Assembly (NCBI RefSeq): GCF_006538745.1
Contig: NZ_BJLR01000016.1
Location: forward strand, 62,001-126,000
DNA: 64,000 nt
DNA from: Cellulomonas cellasea
GTDB taxonomy: Bacteria; Actinomycetota; Actinomycetes; Actinomycetales; Cellulomonadaceae
Direction: 5' to 3'
Shown here: one piece after another, positions 24,856 through 33,327 of the stretch
How the letters are laid out: each line of letters starts with the position of its first letter
How positions within the stretch are numbered: the stretch's first letter is position 1
Notes under the pieces: generated by a model
What the model was told of the DNA's origin: nothing
The model's database searches: none
What the model saw: only the letters and a program-made list of their open reading frames with translations
Made by a program: the position numbers and the translations under genes

Positions 24856-25623
24856 TCAGCCGCCCGGCGTGAGCGTCGACCCCGCCGCGGGTGCGACGCG
24901 GCAGCGGTCGAGCTGGCGGTCCATCGCGTCGTGCTCCGCGGCCGTGACCCACAGCCCGTAGGCGGCCTTGACGCGGATCTGCCGCAGCACGTAGACGCAC
25001 CGGTAGCCCGAGCGCGGCGGAAGCCACGTCGCGGCGTCGCTCGCGCCCTTCTTCTGGTTGAGCGGCCCGTCGACCGCGAGCAGGTTCGCGGGGTCGTTCG
25101 CGAAGGCCTCGCGGACCTCGGGCGTCCACTGCTGGGCGCCCTTCTGCCACGCGTCGTTGAGCGCGACGACGTGGTCGATCTGCACCTCGGAGCTGCGGGG
25201 GCCGCGCTCGAACTCGATGACCTCGCCGCCGTAGGGGTCGGCGAGCGTCCCGCGCAGGACGACGCAGTCGCGCGTGCCGGGCTTGAACGTCAGCGCGGTC
25301 AGGTCGCGCCGCAGGATGTCGTTGCGCGTGTCGCAGCCGTTGCGGTCGACGTCGGCCCACGCCTGCCCGAACTCGTCGCGGTCGTAGCCGGTCTTCGGCG
25401 CGCGGCCCTTGACCGCGAGCGCGTCGAGCGCCGCCCGCCCGGCGGCCAGGTCCTCCGCGGTGACCGGGTAGCGCGCGGCGTCGGCGGCCTCGGTCCACGC
25501 GGGCAGCCCGACGCCGAGCGCCACGGCGCCGACGAGGACGAGCACCCACACGGCGCGGGGGAGGCGGCGGCGCTGCTCGGGAAGGATCGGGCGGGTCGGG
25601 TGCACGCGCGCAAGATGCCACAT
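24856..25623 (-). CDS. Membrane-anchored or secreted HNH nuclease (DUF1524/GmrSD C-type)
   Basis: A 255-residue protein. An N-terminal hydrophobic segment (RAVWVLVLVGAVALGVGLPA, about residues 24-43) anchors or exports it. The catalytic part has the DUF1524 HNH pattern: YDRDEFGQAWADVDRNGCDT, then EVQIDHVVALNDAWQKGAQQ with the H of DHVVAL near 151, and NDPANLLAVDGPLNQKKGAS. Such exported HNH proteins are widespread in actinobacteria and probably degrade extracellular DNA. A GTG at 25632 would add three residues. No restriction partner is near. Confidence 0.85.
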   Translation of the reverse strand: MWHLARVHPTRPILPEQRRRLPRAVWVLVLVGAVALGVGLPAWTEAADAARYPVTAEDLAAGRAALDALAVKGRAPKTGYDRDEFGQAWADVDRNGCDTRNDILRRDLTALTFKPGTRDCVVLRGTLADPYGGEVIEFERGPRSSEVQIDHVVALNDAWQKGAQQWTPEVREAFANDPANLLAVDGPLNQKKGASDAATWLPPRSGYRCVYVLRQIRVKAAYGLWVTAAEHDAMDRQLDRCRVAPAAGSTLTPGG

Positions 25624-25757
25624 ATGGCCCACAACGGGCGTGCGCGGGCTGCGGACACGCCGGGCGGGTGCGCCTCGAGGCGCTGAGGGTGCCCGGCGTC
25701 CCGGCGGGGCCCGAGGTCGGTTGAAGGGTCACGGCGCGGGGGCGCATGCTCGGACGC

Positions 25758-26765
<1,008 letters not shown>

Positions 26766-26804
26766 CGGTCCCGCGGCGGGTCCAGGAGCGCGAACTCGGC
26801 CCTT

Positions 26805-26841
26805 CGATGCAGACATCGCGGGCGACGGTCACGTCCGTCGC
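26805..26841. terminator. Two adjacent inverted repeats after the reductase gene
   Basis: CGATG-N4-CATCG (26805-26818) is followed by GCGACGG-N6-CCGTCGC (26822-26841). The second is a plausible terminator for the reductase. Either could also be an operator for the secreted-protein gene at 26897. Confidence 0.45.
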
Positions 26842-26896
26842 GCGGCGGAGGAGCGTGGTCCCTGTCCGCACCGGCGGGCGTACAGGAGGCACCACC

Positions 26897-27547
26897 ATGT
26901 CCACACGCACGATCGCACCCGGGGCGCCGCGCCACGGGACGGCAGCCGGGGAGCCGACGCCGGCCGCACGCAGGCCGTCACGAGCGCGCCGTCGCCTCGG
27001 GGTCGCCCTCGCGGTGTGCCCGCTCGCGGTCTCGCTCGTGCTCGCGCCGTCGGGCGCGCAGGCGGCGACCGACGTCTACCACCAGAGCTTCCGCGGTCTG
27101 TTCCTCGACGGCTGGACCAGCACGGACGACGGCTGCACCACCACCTTCGTGGGTGCCGCCAGCGACGAGACCACCACGTGGTACGCCAACGAGAGCTACA
27201 ACCGCTGCACCGGCGAGGGGAGCGGAGTGCTGGGCTCGGCCACCCCGACCACCTTCACGCTCCGGGGCAACCTGTCCAGCGGTCACGTCGTCGCGACGAT
27301 CCCCCTCACCGACCTCTACACGGGCGAACCGGCGGGCGAGATCCTCGTCGACAACACGTGGACCGCCACCGCCAAGCCGACGAAGAGCACCTGGGTCACG
27401 AGCGTCAACCTCCCGGGCTCCTTCCGGTACACGAACCGGTTGACGGCACTCTCCGCGCCGGCCACCGCCACGGGCACCGTGCCGATGGAGGACTCAGGCA
27501 CCGTGGGCAGGTCGTCGTGGATGTACATCCAGGTGTCGCACGACTGA
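26897..27547 (+). CDS. Secreted protein, unknown function
   Basis: A 216-residue exported protein. Residues 1-57 form a long signal region: twin-Arg-containing RRPSRARRRLG, a hydrophobic core LAVCPLAVSLVLAPSGA and AQA. The mature domain is beta-rich (VYHQSFRGLFLDGWTSTDDG, WYANESYNRCTGEGSG, FTLRGNLSSGHVVATIPL). It contains two cysteines, probably a disulfide. I do not recognise a family. The ribosome-binding site is a perfect AGGAGG at 26884-26889, the strongest in the window, suggesting high expression. Confidence 0.75.
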   Translation: MSTRTIAPGAPRHGTAAGEPTPAARRPSRARRRLGVALAVCPLAVSLVLAPSGAQAATDVYHQSFRGLFLDGWTSTDDGCTTTFVGAASDETTTWYANESYNRCTGEGSGVLGSATPTTFTLRGNLSSGHVVATIPLTDLYTGEPAGEILVDNTWTATAKPTKSTWVTSVNLPGSFRYTNRLTALSAPATATGTVPMEDSGTVGRSSWMYIQVSHD

Positions 27548-27562
27548 GCCCGGGAGGGCTCA
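27545..27562 (+). terminator. Hairpin overlapping the stop codon
   Basis: TGAGCCC-GGGA-GGGCTCA forms a perfect 7-bp stem that begins at the stop codon. A second stem (27593-27600 with 27618-27625, GACGCCCC/GGGGCGTC) follows. Either or both may end the transcript. Confidence 0.55.
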
Positions 27563-27625
27563 CGCGGCGGGCGCGGGTCGGCCGGGCACGGTGACGCCCC
27601 ACGACCGAAGGGATCGCGGGGCGTC

Positions 27626-27943
27626 GTCCGACCAGCCGGGGGTGTCAGCGAGCGGACCCGGCCGGGCGTCGTGCGGAGCGGTGCCGGGGTCGCGGTCTCG
27701 TGGGTCTGCTCGTCACCGGCGCACCTCGCTCCTCGTCGTCGGGGGTGCACCGTGCCGCCCCCTACCCCTGCCATCGCCGGACGTCCGCGCAGGGGTACGG
27801 GTCGCCGGAAGTTTTTTCTCAGCGCGGGCCGTGCCGGTCGTCGAGGGGTCGACGGGCTGGTCAGGGACTCGGGTCCGGCGCGTGCGGGACGCCAGGCGCG
27901 ACCGGGGGCGTCGCCCGTCCTCGTGGGCGCCGTGCCCGTCCGG
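27626..27943. other. Intergenic, no gene seen
   Basis: About 320 bp between convergent genes with no supported coding frame. The only notable feature is a T6 tract at 27812-27817 (AAGTTTTTTCTC), rare in this G+C-rich window. No clear stem stands in front of it on either strand. Confidence 0.4.
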
Positions 27944-29023
27944 TCAGGGAGCGGCGGGTCCGCGCCCACGTCCCGGCGCCGCGTCGGACGGCGAGGAGCC
28001 GCCCCCGGGTCCGGCGCCGGCACCCGCTCCGGGTGTCCCCGGGTCAGCGCCGACGGCGGGAGGGGCGCCGGCACCGGCCCCCACGCCGGGGACGGCGACG
28101 TCCGAGCCGGGTGCGTGCGCGGGCGGCCCCGCCACGGGGACGGGCGGGACGGTGACCGGCGCGGCGCCGTTGCCGGGCAGCGCCCACGCCGGCGTTCCGT
28201 TGCCCGGGACGGTTCCCGAGGGCAGGCCGTTGCTGGGCACGGCCCCGGCGGGGAGCCCCTTGCCGGGGACGGATCCCGCGGGGAGCCCGTTGCCGGGGAC
28301 GACCGCGGAGGGGAGGCCCTCGGCGGGCAGGCTCCCGCCCGGGAGCCCGTTGCCGGGCACGGTGAGGGGCGGGACCCCGTTCCCGCGGTCCGACGGCGGC
28401 GTCACGCGCTGGCCGGGCGCGGCCGTCGACGGGTCTGCCGACCGCACGCGCTCCCCGGCGGCGGAACCCACGCCCGAGCCCGCCCGGCCGTCCGCCGGCG
28501 ACCCGTGCCTCGCCGCGAGGGCGTCGGGCACGGTCGGGACGACGCCGCCGGGAGCGACCGGTCCGCCCAGCAAGGCGCCCGCGGGGCGCGAGCCGTGCGG
28601 CGTGAGCTCGACGGTGCCCAGCGTCAGCGCGTCGACCAGCTCGACGACGACGGCGCTCGCGGGGTTCTGGAGGGAGTCGGGCACGGCCTCGACGGTCGCG
28701 ACGGCACCCACGGACGCGAACGCGACCCCGGTGCCGAGCGCGAGCTTGCCCGCGACACCGAGAGCCGCCGCCCTCGCCACGACCCGTCGTGCCCGTACGC
28801 GCAGGGGGAACCGCGACGCAGTCGGCACCGCGGCGGGCACAGGGGGGCGGCCCGTCCGCAGGAGCGTGGCGAGGGCGGTGGTCGGTGCCGGCGCCGGAGC
28901 GTCGGCCGTCGCACGGAGCTCGGCGATCAACGCGTGCAGCGCCGGTTCGGTGTCACCCGCCCCGGACAGCACCGCGTCGTCCGCGCACGCCCTCACACGA
29001 GCGTCATCGTCGAAGGGCCTCAC
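27944..29023 (-). CDS. Membrane partner of ECF sigma factor, with decapeptide repeats
   Basis: A 359-residue protein. The cytoplasmic N-terminal 90 residues (VRPFDDDARVRACADDAVLS ...) lack a zinc-binding HxxxCxxC anti-sigma motif. One membrane segment follows (ARAAALGVAGKLALGTGVAF). The outside part contains seven tandem decapeptides of the form VPGNGLPxGx and ends in a Gly/Ala/Pro-rich tail. The GTG start overlaps the stop of the sigma-factor gene (GTGA), so it is co-translated and is a likely regulator of it, as for other sigma-partner pairs. The exact role is inferred. Confidence 0.75.
   Translation of the reverse strand: MRPFDDDARVRACADDAVLSGAGDTEPALHALIAELRATADAPAPAPTTALATLLRTGRPPVPAAVPTASRFPLRVRARRVVARAAALGVAGKLALGTGVAFASVGAVATVEAVPDSLQNPASAVVVELVDALTLGTVELTPHGSRPAGALLGGPVAPGGVVPTVPDALAARHGSPADGRAGSGVGSAAGERVRSADPSTAAPGQRVTPPSDRGNGVPPLTVPGNGLPGGSLPAEGLPSAVVPGNGLPAGSVPGKGLPAGAVPSNGLPSGTVPGNGTPAWALPGNGAAPVTVPPVPVAGPPAHAPGSDVAVPGVGAGAGAPPAVGADPGTPGAGAGAGPGGGSSPSDAAPGRGRGPAAP
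28151..28360. repeat. Seven 30-bp coding repeats
   Basis: Seven consecutive 30-bp units encode decapeptides such as VPGNGLPAGS, VPGKGLPAGA, VPSNGLPSGT and LPGNGAAPVT. The units vary at positions 4, 6, 8 and 10 of the peptide. They sit in the extracytoplasmic part of the sigma-partner protein. Confidence 0.9.
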
Positions 29024-29568
29024 AGGGGTACGCCCTCCGCCTCGACGAGCCTGCGCAGCGCCGCGAGCCCCCGCCGCTGGAGCGCCTTGACCGCGCCGGC
29101 CGGCTTGCCGACGACCTCCGCGGCCTGCTCGACGGTGAGGTCGGCGACGACGCGCAGGAGCAGCACGTCGCGCTGGTCGGGCGTGAGCCCCGCGAGCAGC
29201 TCGTGCACGCGCGCGGAACCGAGGTCGACGAGCGCCTCGTCCTCGGCCGACGGCGCGGTGCGCGTGTCGTCGTCGGCGTCGTACTCGGCCGTGCCGGGGG
29301 TGCGCGACGCGCGGCGCCAGTGGTCGACGACCCGGCGGTGCGCGATGGTGAACACCCACGAGCGGAACTCCGCCTGGCCGCCCGAGAAGCGCTCGAGCCC
29401 GGTGAACACCGCGAGGAAGACCTCGCTGGTCAGGTCCTCGACGTCCGGGACGCCCTTGCCGCGCAGGTATGCGGCGACCGGGCGCACGAGGTCGGCGTAG
29501 AGCGCCTGGAACGCCTCGGGCGACCCCCGGCGTGCCGAGGCCAGCACGGGGTCGAAGTCGGCGAGCAC
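29020..29568 (-). CDS. ECF RNA polymerase sigma factor
   Basis: A 182-residue sigma-70 family protein with only regions 2 and 4. Region 2 contains FQALYADLVRPVAAYLRGKG, DVEDLTSEVFLAVFTGLERF and EFRSWVFTIAHRRVVDHWRR. Region 4 is LTPDQRDVLLLRVVADLTVE plus VKALQRRGLAALRRLV. It directs RNA polymerase to a stress or envelope regulon. The GTG at 29568 is supported by CATGCT at -12 and by the alignment start; an ATG eleven bases upstream is out of frame. It is followed by its overlapping membrane partner gene. Confidence 0.9.
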   Translation of the reverse strand: MLADFDPVLASARRGSPEAFQALYADLVRPVAAYLRGKGVPDVEDLTSEVFLAVFTGLERFSGGQAEFRSWVFTIAHRRVVDHWRRASRTPGTAEYDADDDTRTAPSAEDEALVDLGSARVHELLAGLTPDQRDVLLLRVVADLTVEQAAEVVGKPAGAVKALQRRGLAALRRLVEAEGVPL

Positions 29569-29574
29569 CGGACC

Positions 29575-29580
29575 AGCATG
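29575..29580 (-). promoter_or_regulatory. -10 hexamer CATGCT (leaderless sigma gene)
   Basis: CATGCT is six bases before the GTG at 29568, with no SD. Confidence 0.55.
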
Positions 29581-29752
29581 CCCGGCGCGACGGGCTGCGG
29601 CGGTCGGCGTGAGGATTTCACCCGACCGGCGCACGCGCACGACGGGGTGCCCGCGACGTCCCCGCCGGCGTCTGCCTCGTGCCCGGCGTCGCGGGCATCG
29701 TCTCGGGTTGCGTGGGCTGATCCGCGTCCGCCTCGCGCCCGACGCACGCAGA

Positions 29753-29787
29753 GGCCCGGCCGCGCGGGTCGTCCGCGCAGCCGGGCC
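29753..29787 (-). terminator. Hairpin after the membrane protein gene
   Basis: GGCCCGGC (29753-29760) pairs with GCCGGGCC (29780-29787), extended by GCGCGG/CCGCGC inside after a one-base mismatch. It lies 11 bases beyond the stop of the reverse-strand gene at 29799. Confidence 0.7.
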
Positions 29788-29798
29788 AGGTGGTCGGG

Positions 29799-31025
29799 TC
29801 AGCCGAGCCCGCAGGTCCGGCACGCGGGACGACGACGCAGGTAGTACGCGTACGTCGCGGCGCCGAGCGCCGGACCCCACAGCGGCCACAGCAGCATCGG
29901 GGCGAGCGCCCCCCAGTTCTCGTCGGCCTCGGCGCGGAGCTGCTCCGGCCCGATGGCCAGCAGCGTGAGGCTCGCGGGGACGACTGCCGCGGCCACGAGC
30001 GTCGCGGGCACCACGGCCAGCATGATCGGCACCCGTCGGCCGGCGAGCCCGACCATCCACCGCGGGAACACCTCGCCCCAGCGCTGGAACAGCCCGAGCG
30101 TGAGCACCGAGCCGACGAGCGCGAACGCCGCGAGCCCGAACGCCGCGGCGAGCATGCCGTCGGCCACCATCGCGTCGTAGTCGTCCGGCTGCATCCCGAA
30201 CGGGTAGCCGGCCACCCACGCGAGCCGGGTCGCGGCGTAGAGCGCGGGGATCACGGCCGCGACGACGGCCCAGCGCCGGCCCCACACGGCAGCGCGCGTC
30301 GGGGTCCGCCACGCGGGCTCGGGGTGGTCGAGCGTGCGCCCGCACACCTCGCAGGCGCCGCGGGCCCGGCGGGCGAACAGCACGGTCGCCCACGTGAGCA
30401 GGATCGCGCCGCCGAGGGCGAGGTACTGCAGGACGACGCCCGGGGTGACGTAGCCGGCGAACGCGTCCCGGAACTGCGCGTCGAACGGCGCCCGGACGAC
30501 GAGCAGCGGCAGGTAGCCGAGCCGCGCGAGGATCGAGGCGTCGGTCAGGGCCACCGCCCCGGCGACCGTCACGGCCGCGACGACGGTCGCGGCGGCGCGT
30601 CCTCGGGCCGCGACCGCGGAGCGGCGTGTCCGCAGCATGACGACCGCGAGCGTCGCGCCGACGAGGGCGAGGAGCGTGACGAGCGGGCTGAGCGTCGTCC
30701 CAGGGACGTCGTGCAGCAGGGTGCCGACCGCGTCCCGTGACGCGTCGCCGACGGGGAGCGTGCGGCCGAGGAGGGTGACGGTGAGCGCGACCAGCGCGGC
30801 GACGCCCCACCACACGGCGGCGAGCGCGGGCACGACGCGGACGTGCCGTGGCGGGCGGGGGTCCGGGGGTGGAGCGGGGTCGGTGGCGCGGTGCGTGGCG
30901 GCGGTCGTGCCGAGGGTGGTGGCGGCTGCGGGGGTCGAGGCGGAGACGGGCTGGGCGGCGGTGGTCGGGCCGGCGGTGTGCCGGGCGGTGGTCGGGTCGG
31001 GGCGGTGCGTCTCGTGGAGGTCCAT
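29799..31025 (-). CDS. Multi-pass membrane protein with Cys motifs
   Basis: A 408-residue protein. The first 80 residues are Thr/Pro/Ala-rich and disordered-looking. About eight to ten membrane helices follow (VVPALAAVWWGVAALVALTV, VTLLALVGATLAVVMLRT, VVLQYLALGGAILLTWATVL, ALVGSVLTLGLFQRWGE). A cytoplasmic CEVCGRTL sequence and a C-terminal CRTCGLG resemble half zinc-binding knuckles. I do not recognise the family. It lies between two sigma-factor units but on its own. AAGGGT at -12 and a GGAG both precede the ATG. Confidence 0.75.
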   Translation of the reverse strand: MDLHETHRPDPTTARHTAGPTTAAQPVSASTPAAATTLGTTAATHRATDPAPPPDPRPPRHVRVVPALAAVWWGVAALVALTVTLLGRTLPVGDASRDAVGTLLHDVPGTTLSPLVTLLALVGATLAVVMLRTRRSAVAARGRAAATVVAAVTVAGAVALTDASILARLGYLPLLVVRAPFDAQFRDAFAGYVTPGVVLQYLALGGAILLTWATVLFARRARGACEVCGRTLDHPEPAWRTPTRAAVWGRRWAVVAAVIPALYAATRLAWVAGYPFGMQPDDYDAMVADGMLAAAFGLAAFALVGSVLTLGLFQRWGEVFPRWMVGLAGRRVPIMLAVVPATLVAAAVVPASLTLLAIGPEQLRAEADENWGALAPMLLWPLWGPALGAATYAYYLRRRPACRTCGLG

Positions 31026-31263
31026 GACTCCACCCTTGTGAGCGGTGGCGGCACGGTGATCCCCCACGGAGGCGGTCCGGGTCCCTCGTGCGGGGGAGCC
31101 GGGTGAGCGCGCGCTCGCGGTCGACCGCTCTGGTCCGGCCGTTCGCGCCCGCGGCATGATCGCGGCAGCGGGCGTCGCCCTCGAGGAGAGCCCTCGTCCC
31201 CCAGTGCTCGCGGCCGTGCGACCCCGCGCGACACACTGGTGCGGGTGGCGGACAGGTACGGGT

Positions 31264-31827
31264 ATGAGACGCACGCCGCGCGGTCCTGACCGGGAACGCA
31301 CCTTCACCGCGCTGTACGAGGCGGTCTACCCGGACCTCCTCCGGTTCGTGCAGCGCCGGGCGCGCGCAGAGCACGCGGAGGACGTGGTGGCCGAGGCGTT
31401 CCTCGTCGTCTGGCGCCGCCTCGACGAGCTGCCGCGCGATCAGGACGACGCCCGGGCGTGGGTGTTCGGCGTCGCGCGGCACGTCCTGCTCAACGCGGAC
31501 CGGGGCGAGCACAGGCGCCGAGCGCTGGGGGTCCGGCTCGCGAGCGCCGGGCCGCACGACGTGAGTGACGCGCCCGCCGACGGCGTCGTCGACCGGCTTG
31601 ACCTGAGCCGGGCATGGGCCGCGCTGCCCGACGCGCACCAGGAGGTGCTCGCGCTCGCGGTGCTCGACGGGGTGACCGGCCCCCAGGCGGCTGCCGTGCT
31701 CGGCATCACCCCGGTCGCCTTCCGGCTGCGGCTCAGCCGCGCTCGCCGGGTGCTCCGCCAGAACCTCGACCACGAGCCGCAGCGGGCGACGACGCCGGCC
31801 GGCCTCACCGGGAGGACCACCCCATGA
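31264..31827 (+). CDS. ECF RNA polymerase sigma factor
   Basis: A 187-residue sigma factor, also with regions 2 and 4 only: FTALYEAVYPDLLRFVQRRA, EDVVAEAFLVVWRRLDELPR and ARAWVFGVARHVLLNADRGE, then ALPDAHQEVLALAVLDGVTG with AFRLRLSRARRVLRQNL. It resembles the SigE/CnrH-type ECF group. Its TGA stop overlaps the ATG of the next gene (ATGA), so the two are made together. ATG at 31264 is the first methionine before region 2; no SD is obvious. Confidence 0.9.
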   Translation: MRRTPRGPDRERTFTALYEAVYPDLLRFVQRRARAEHAEDVVAEAFLVVWRRLDELPRDQDDARAWVFGVARHVLLNADRGEHRRRALGVRLASAGPHDVSDAPADGVVDRLDLSRAWAALPDAHQEVLALAVLDGVTGPQAAAVLGITPVAFRLRLSRARRVLRQNLDHEPQRATTPAGLTGRTTP

Positions 31828-32615
31828 ACCGCCTCGACCTCGACACCGCGCTCCGCTCGCTCGACCGTGCCGACCGCGCCGTCGACCCCACGAGTCCTCG
31901 CGCCCAGGCCGACCTGCGCGCGATCCTGGCCTCCGACCCCTCGGGCGCGATCCTCAGCGACCCGCCGCGTCCTGCCGGTGCGGCGCGGGCCGTCCGGCGC
32001 GTCGTCCTCGTTGTCGGGGCCGTGTCGGTTGCCGCGGCCGGGGTCGTCGTCCTGCCGTCGGTCACGGGCGGGGACACCGCCTTCGCGACGTGGACGGCCG
32101 CGCCGGGCACGGTGCCCGCGGAGCAGCGACCGGGAGCGGTCGACGCGTGCCGGGCGAGCCACACGTCCGCGGGCGAGGACTACGCCGACGACCTCGCCGT
32201 CGCGCGTGGGGTCGTCGCGGAGCGCCGGGGCGAGTGGACGACGGTGGTCCTCGCCGGTACGGACGGGTTCTCGGCGCTGTGCGTGACCGACGACTCGGCG
32301 CTGCTCTCGAGCGGCATGATCGGCTCGGTCGGACGGGCCGATGTCGCGGCTCCTGGTCCGCGCGAGGTCGTCGCGACGTCGCTGGGCACGGGCGCGACCG
32401 CCGCCGGTGAGCTCTCGCTCGCGGCCGGCACCGTCGGGTCGGACGTCGTCGGTGTGCTCTACCGGAGCGCGACGCACGGTGACGTCGCCGCGACCGTCGC
32501 CGAGGGGCACTTCGCGTTCTGGGTGCCCGGCGCCGAGATGGAGGACGGGGCCGGCGTCGACGTCGAGATCACCTACCGCGACGGCAGCACCGGCACGGTC
32601 CGGCTCACGCTCTGA
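31824..32615 (+). CDS. Membrane protein paired with ECF sigma factor
   Basis: A 263-residue single-pass protein. The N-terminal about 60 residues are cytoplasmic (MNRLDLDTALRSLDRADRAV). One helix, RRVVLVVGAVSVAAAGVVVL, follows, then an external domain with two cysteines and the beta-rich end FAFWVPGAEMEDGAGVDVEI. It lacks a recognised zinc anti-sigma motif. The four-base overlap with the sigma gene suggests it regulates that sigma factor. This arrangement, a short head, one helix and a secreted sensor-like domain, is common in actinobacterial sigma operons. Function is inferred from context. Confidence 0.75.
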   Translation: MNRLDLDTALRSLDRADRAVDPTSPRAQADLRAILASDPSGAILSDPPRPAGAARAVRRVVLVVGAVSVAAAGVVVLPSVTGGDTAFATWTAAPGTVPAEQRPGAVDACRASHTSAGEDYADDLAVARGVVAERRGEWTTVVLAGTDGFSALCVTDDSALLSSGMIGSVGRADVAAPGPREVVATSLGTGATAAGELSLAAGTVGSDVVGVLYRSATHGDVAATVAEGHFAFWVPGAEMEDGAGVDVEITYRDGSTGTVRLTL

Positions 32616-32646
32616 CCGCCCGGCGTGCGGCTGGGCGGTCGAGGCC

Positions 32647-33327
32647 TCAGCCCGTCGGCCGCACGAAGCCCGTCTCGTACGCCGCGATCACCGCCTGCGT
32701 CCGGTCGCGTGCGCCGGTCTTCGCGAGGACCGCGCCGACGTGCGTCTTGACCGTCTCGACGCCGAGGTACAGGCGCGCGGCGATCTCGGCGTTGGACAGC
32801 CCGGTCGCCATGAGGCGCAGCACCTCGGCCTCGCGCTCGGTCAGCCCGGCGCGGCGCAGCTCGTCGCCCGCGGGCGCGCGGACCGACGCGAGGCGGCGCA
32901 CCGCCGCGGGGAACAGCACCCGGTCCCCGCGCACGACGACGCGGACCGCCTCGACGATCTCCTCGGGCGGCGTGCGCTTGAGCACGAACCCGCTGGCCCC
33001 GGCGCGCAGCGCGTCGAGCACGTGGTCGTCGTTCTCGAACGTCGTCACGACGATGACGCGCGGTGCGCCCGGGCGGTCGACGAGCGCCCGGGTCGCCGCG
33101 ATGCCGTCGACGGCCGGCATCCGCACGTCCATGAGCACGACGTCGGGGTGCGTGCGGGCGACGAGGCCGGGGACGTCGACGCCGTCGCCCGCCTCCCCGA
33201 CGACCGTCATGTCGGGCTCCGCGTCGACGATCACGCGCAGCCCGGCGCGCACGAGCGGCTCGTCGTCGACCACGACGACCCGCAGCACCGCGCCGTCCTC
33301 AGTCCCGAGCCCGTCCATGCCGTTCAC
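32647..33327 (-). CDS. NarL/FixJ-type response regulator
   Basis: A 226-residue two-component regulator. The receiver domain has the acidic pair in VVVVDDEPLVRAG, the phosphoacceptor Asp in PDVVLMDVRMPAVDG and the Lys in FVLKRTPPEE. The LuxR-type helix-turn-helix is LTEREAEVLRLMATGLSNAE followed by VETVKTHVGAVLAKTGARDR. It is encoded just after its sensor kinase, with a four-base overlap (GTGA) that selects the GTG at 33327 over the ATG at 33318. Target genes are not evident. Confidence 0.93.
   Translation of the reverse strand: MNGMDGLGTEDGAVLRVVVVDDEPLVRAGLRVIVDAEPDMTVVGEAGDGVDVPGLVARTHPDVVLMDVRMPAVDGIAATRALVDRPGAPRVIVVTTFENDDHVLDALRAGASGFVLKRTPPEEIVEAVRVVVRGDRVLFPAAVRRLASVRAPAGDELRRAGLTEREAEVLRLMATGLSNAEIAARLYLGVETVKTHVGAVLAKTGARDRTQAVIAAYETGFVRPTG

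Noticed and set aside
27812-27817. T6 tract as a classical intrinsic terminator
   Set aside because: No GC-rich stem directly precedes it on either strand.
28151-28360. Regular repeats as a possible CRISPR array
   Set aside because: The units are contiguous 30-bp coding repeats without unique spacers, and no cas genes are present.
27591-29090. A 499-residue forward frame with PLPGT-type repeats
   Set aside because: It is the mirror of the decapeptide repeats on the reverse strand, where the start overlaps the sigma-factor stop and a membrane helix exists.
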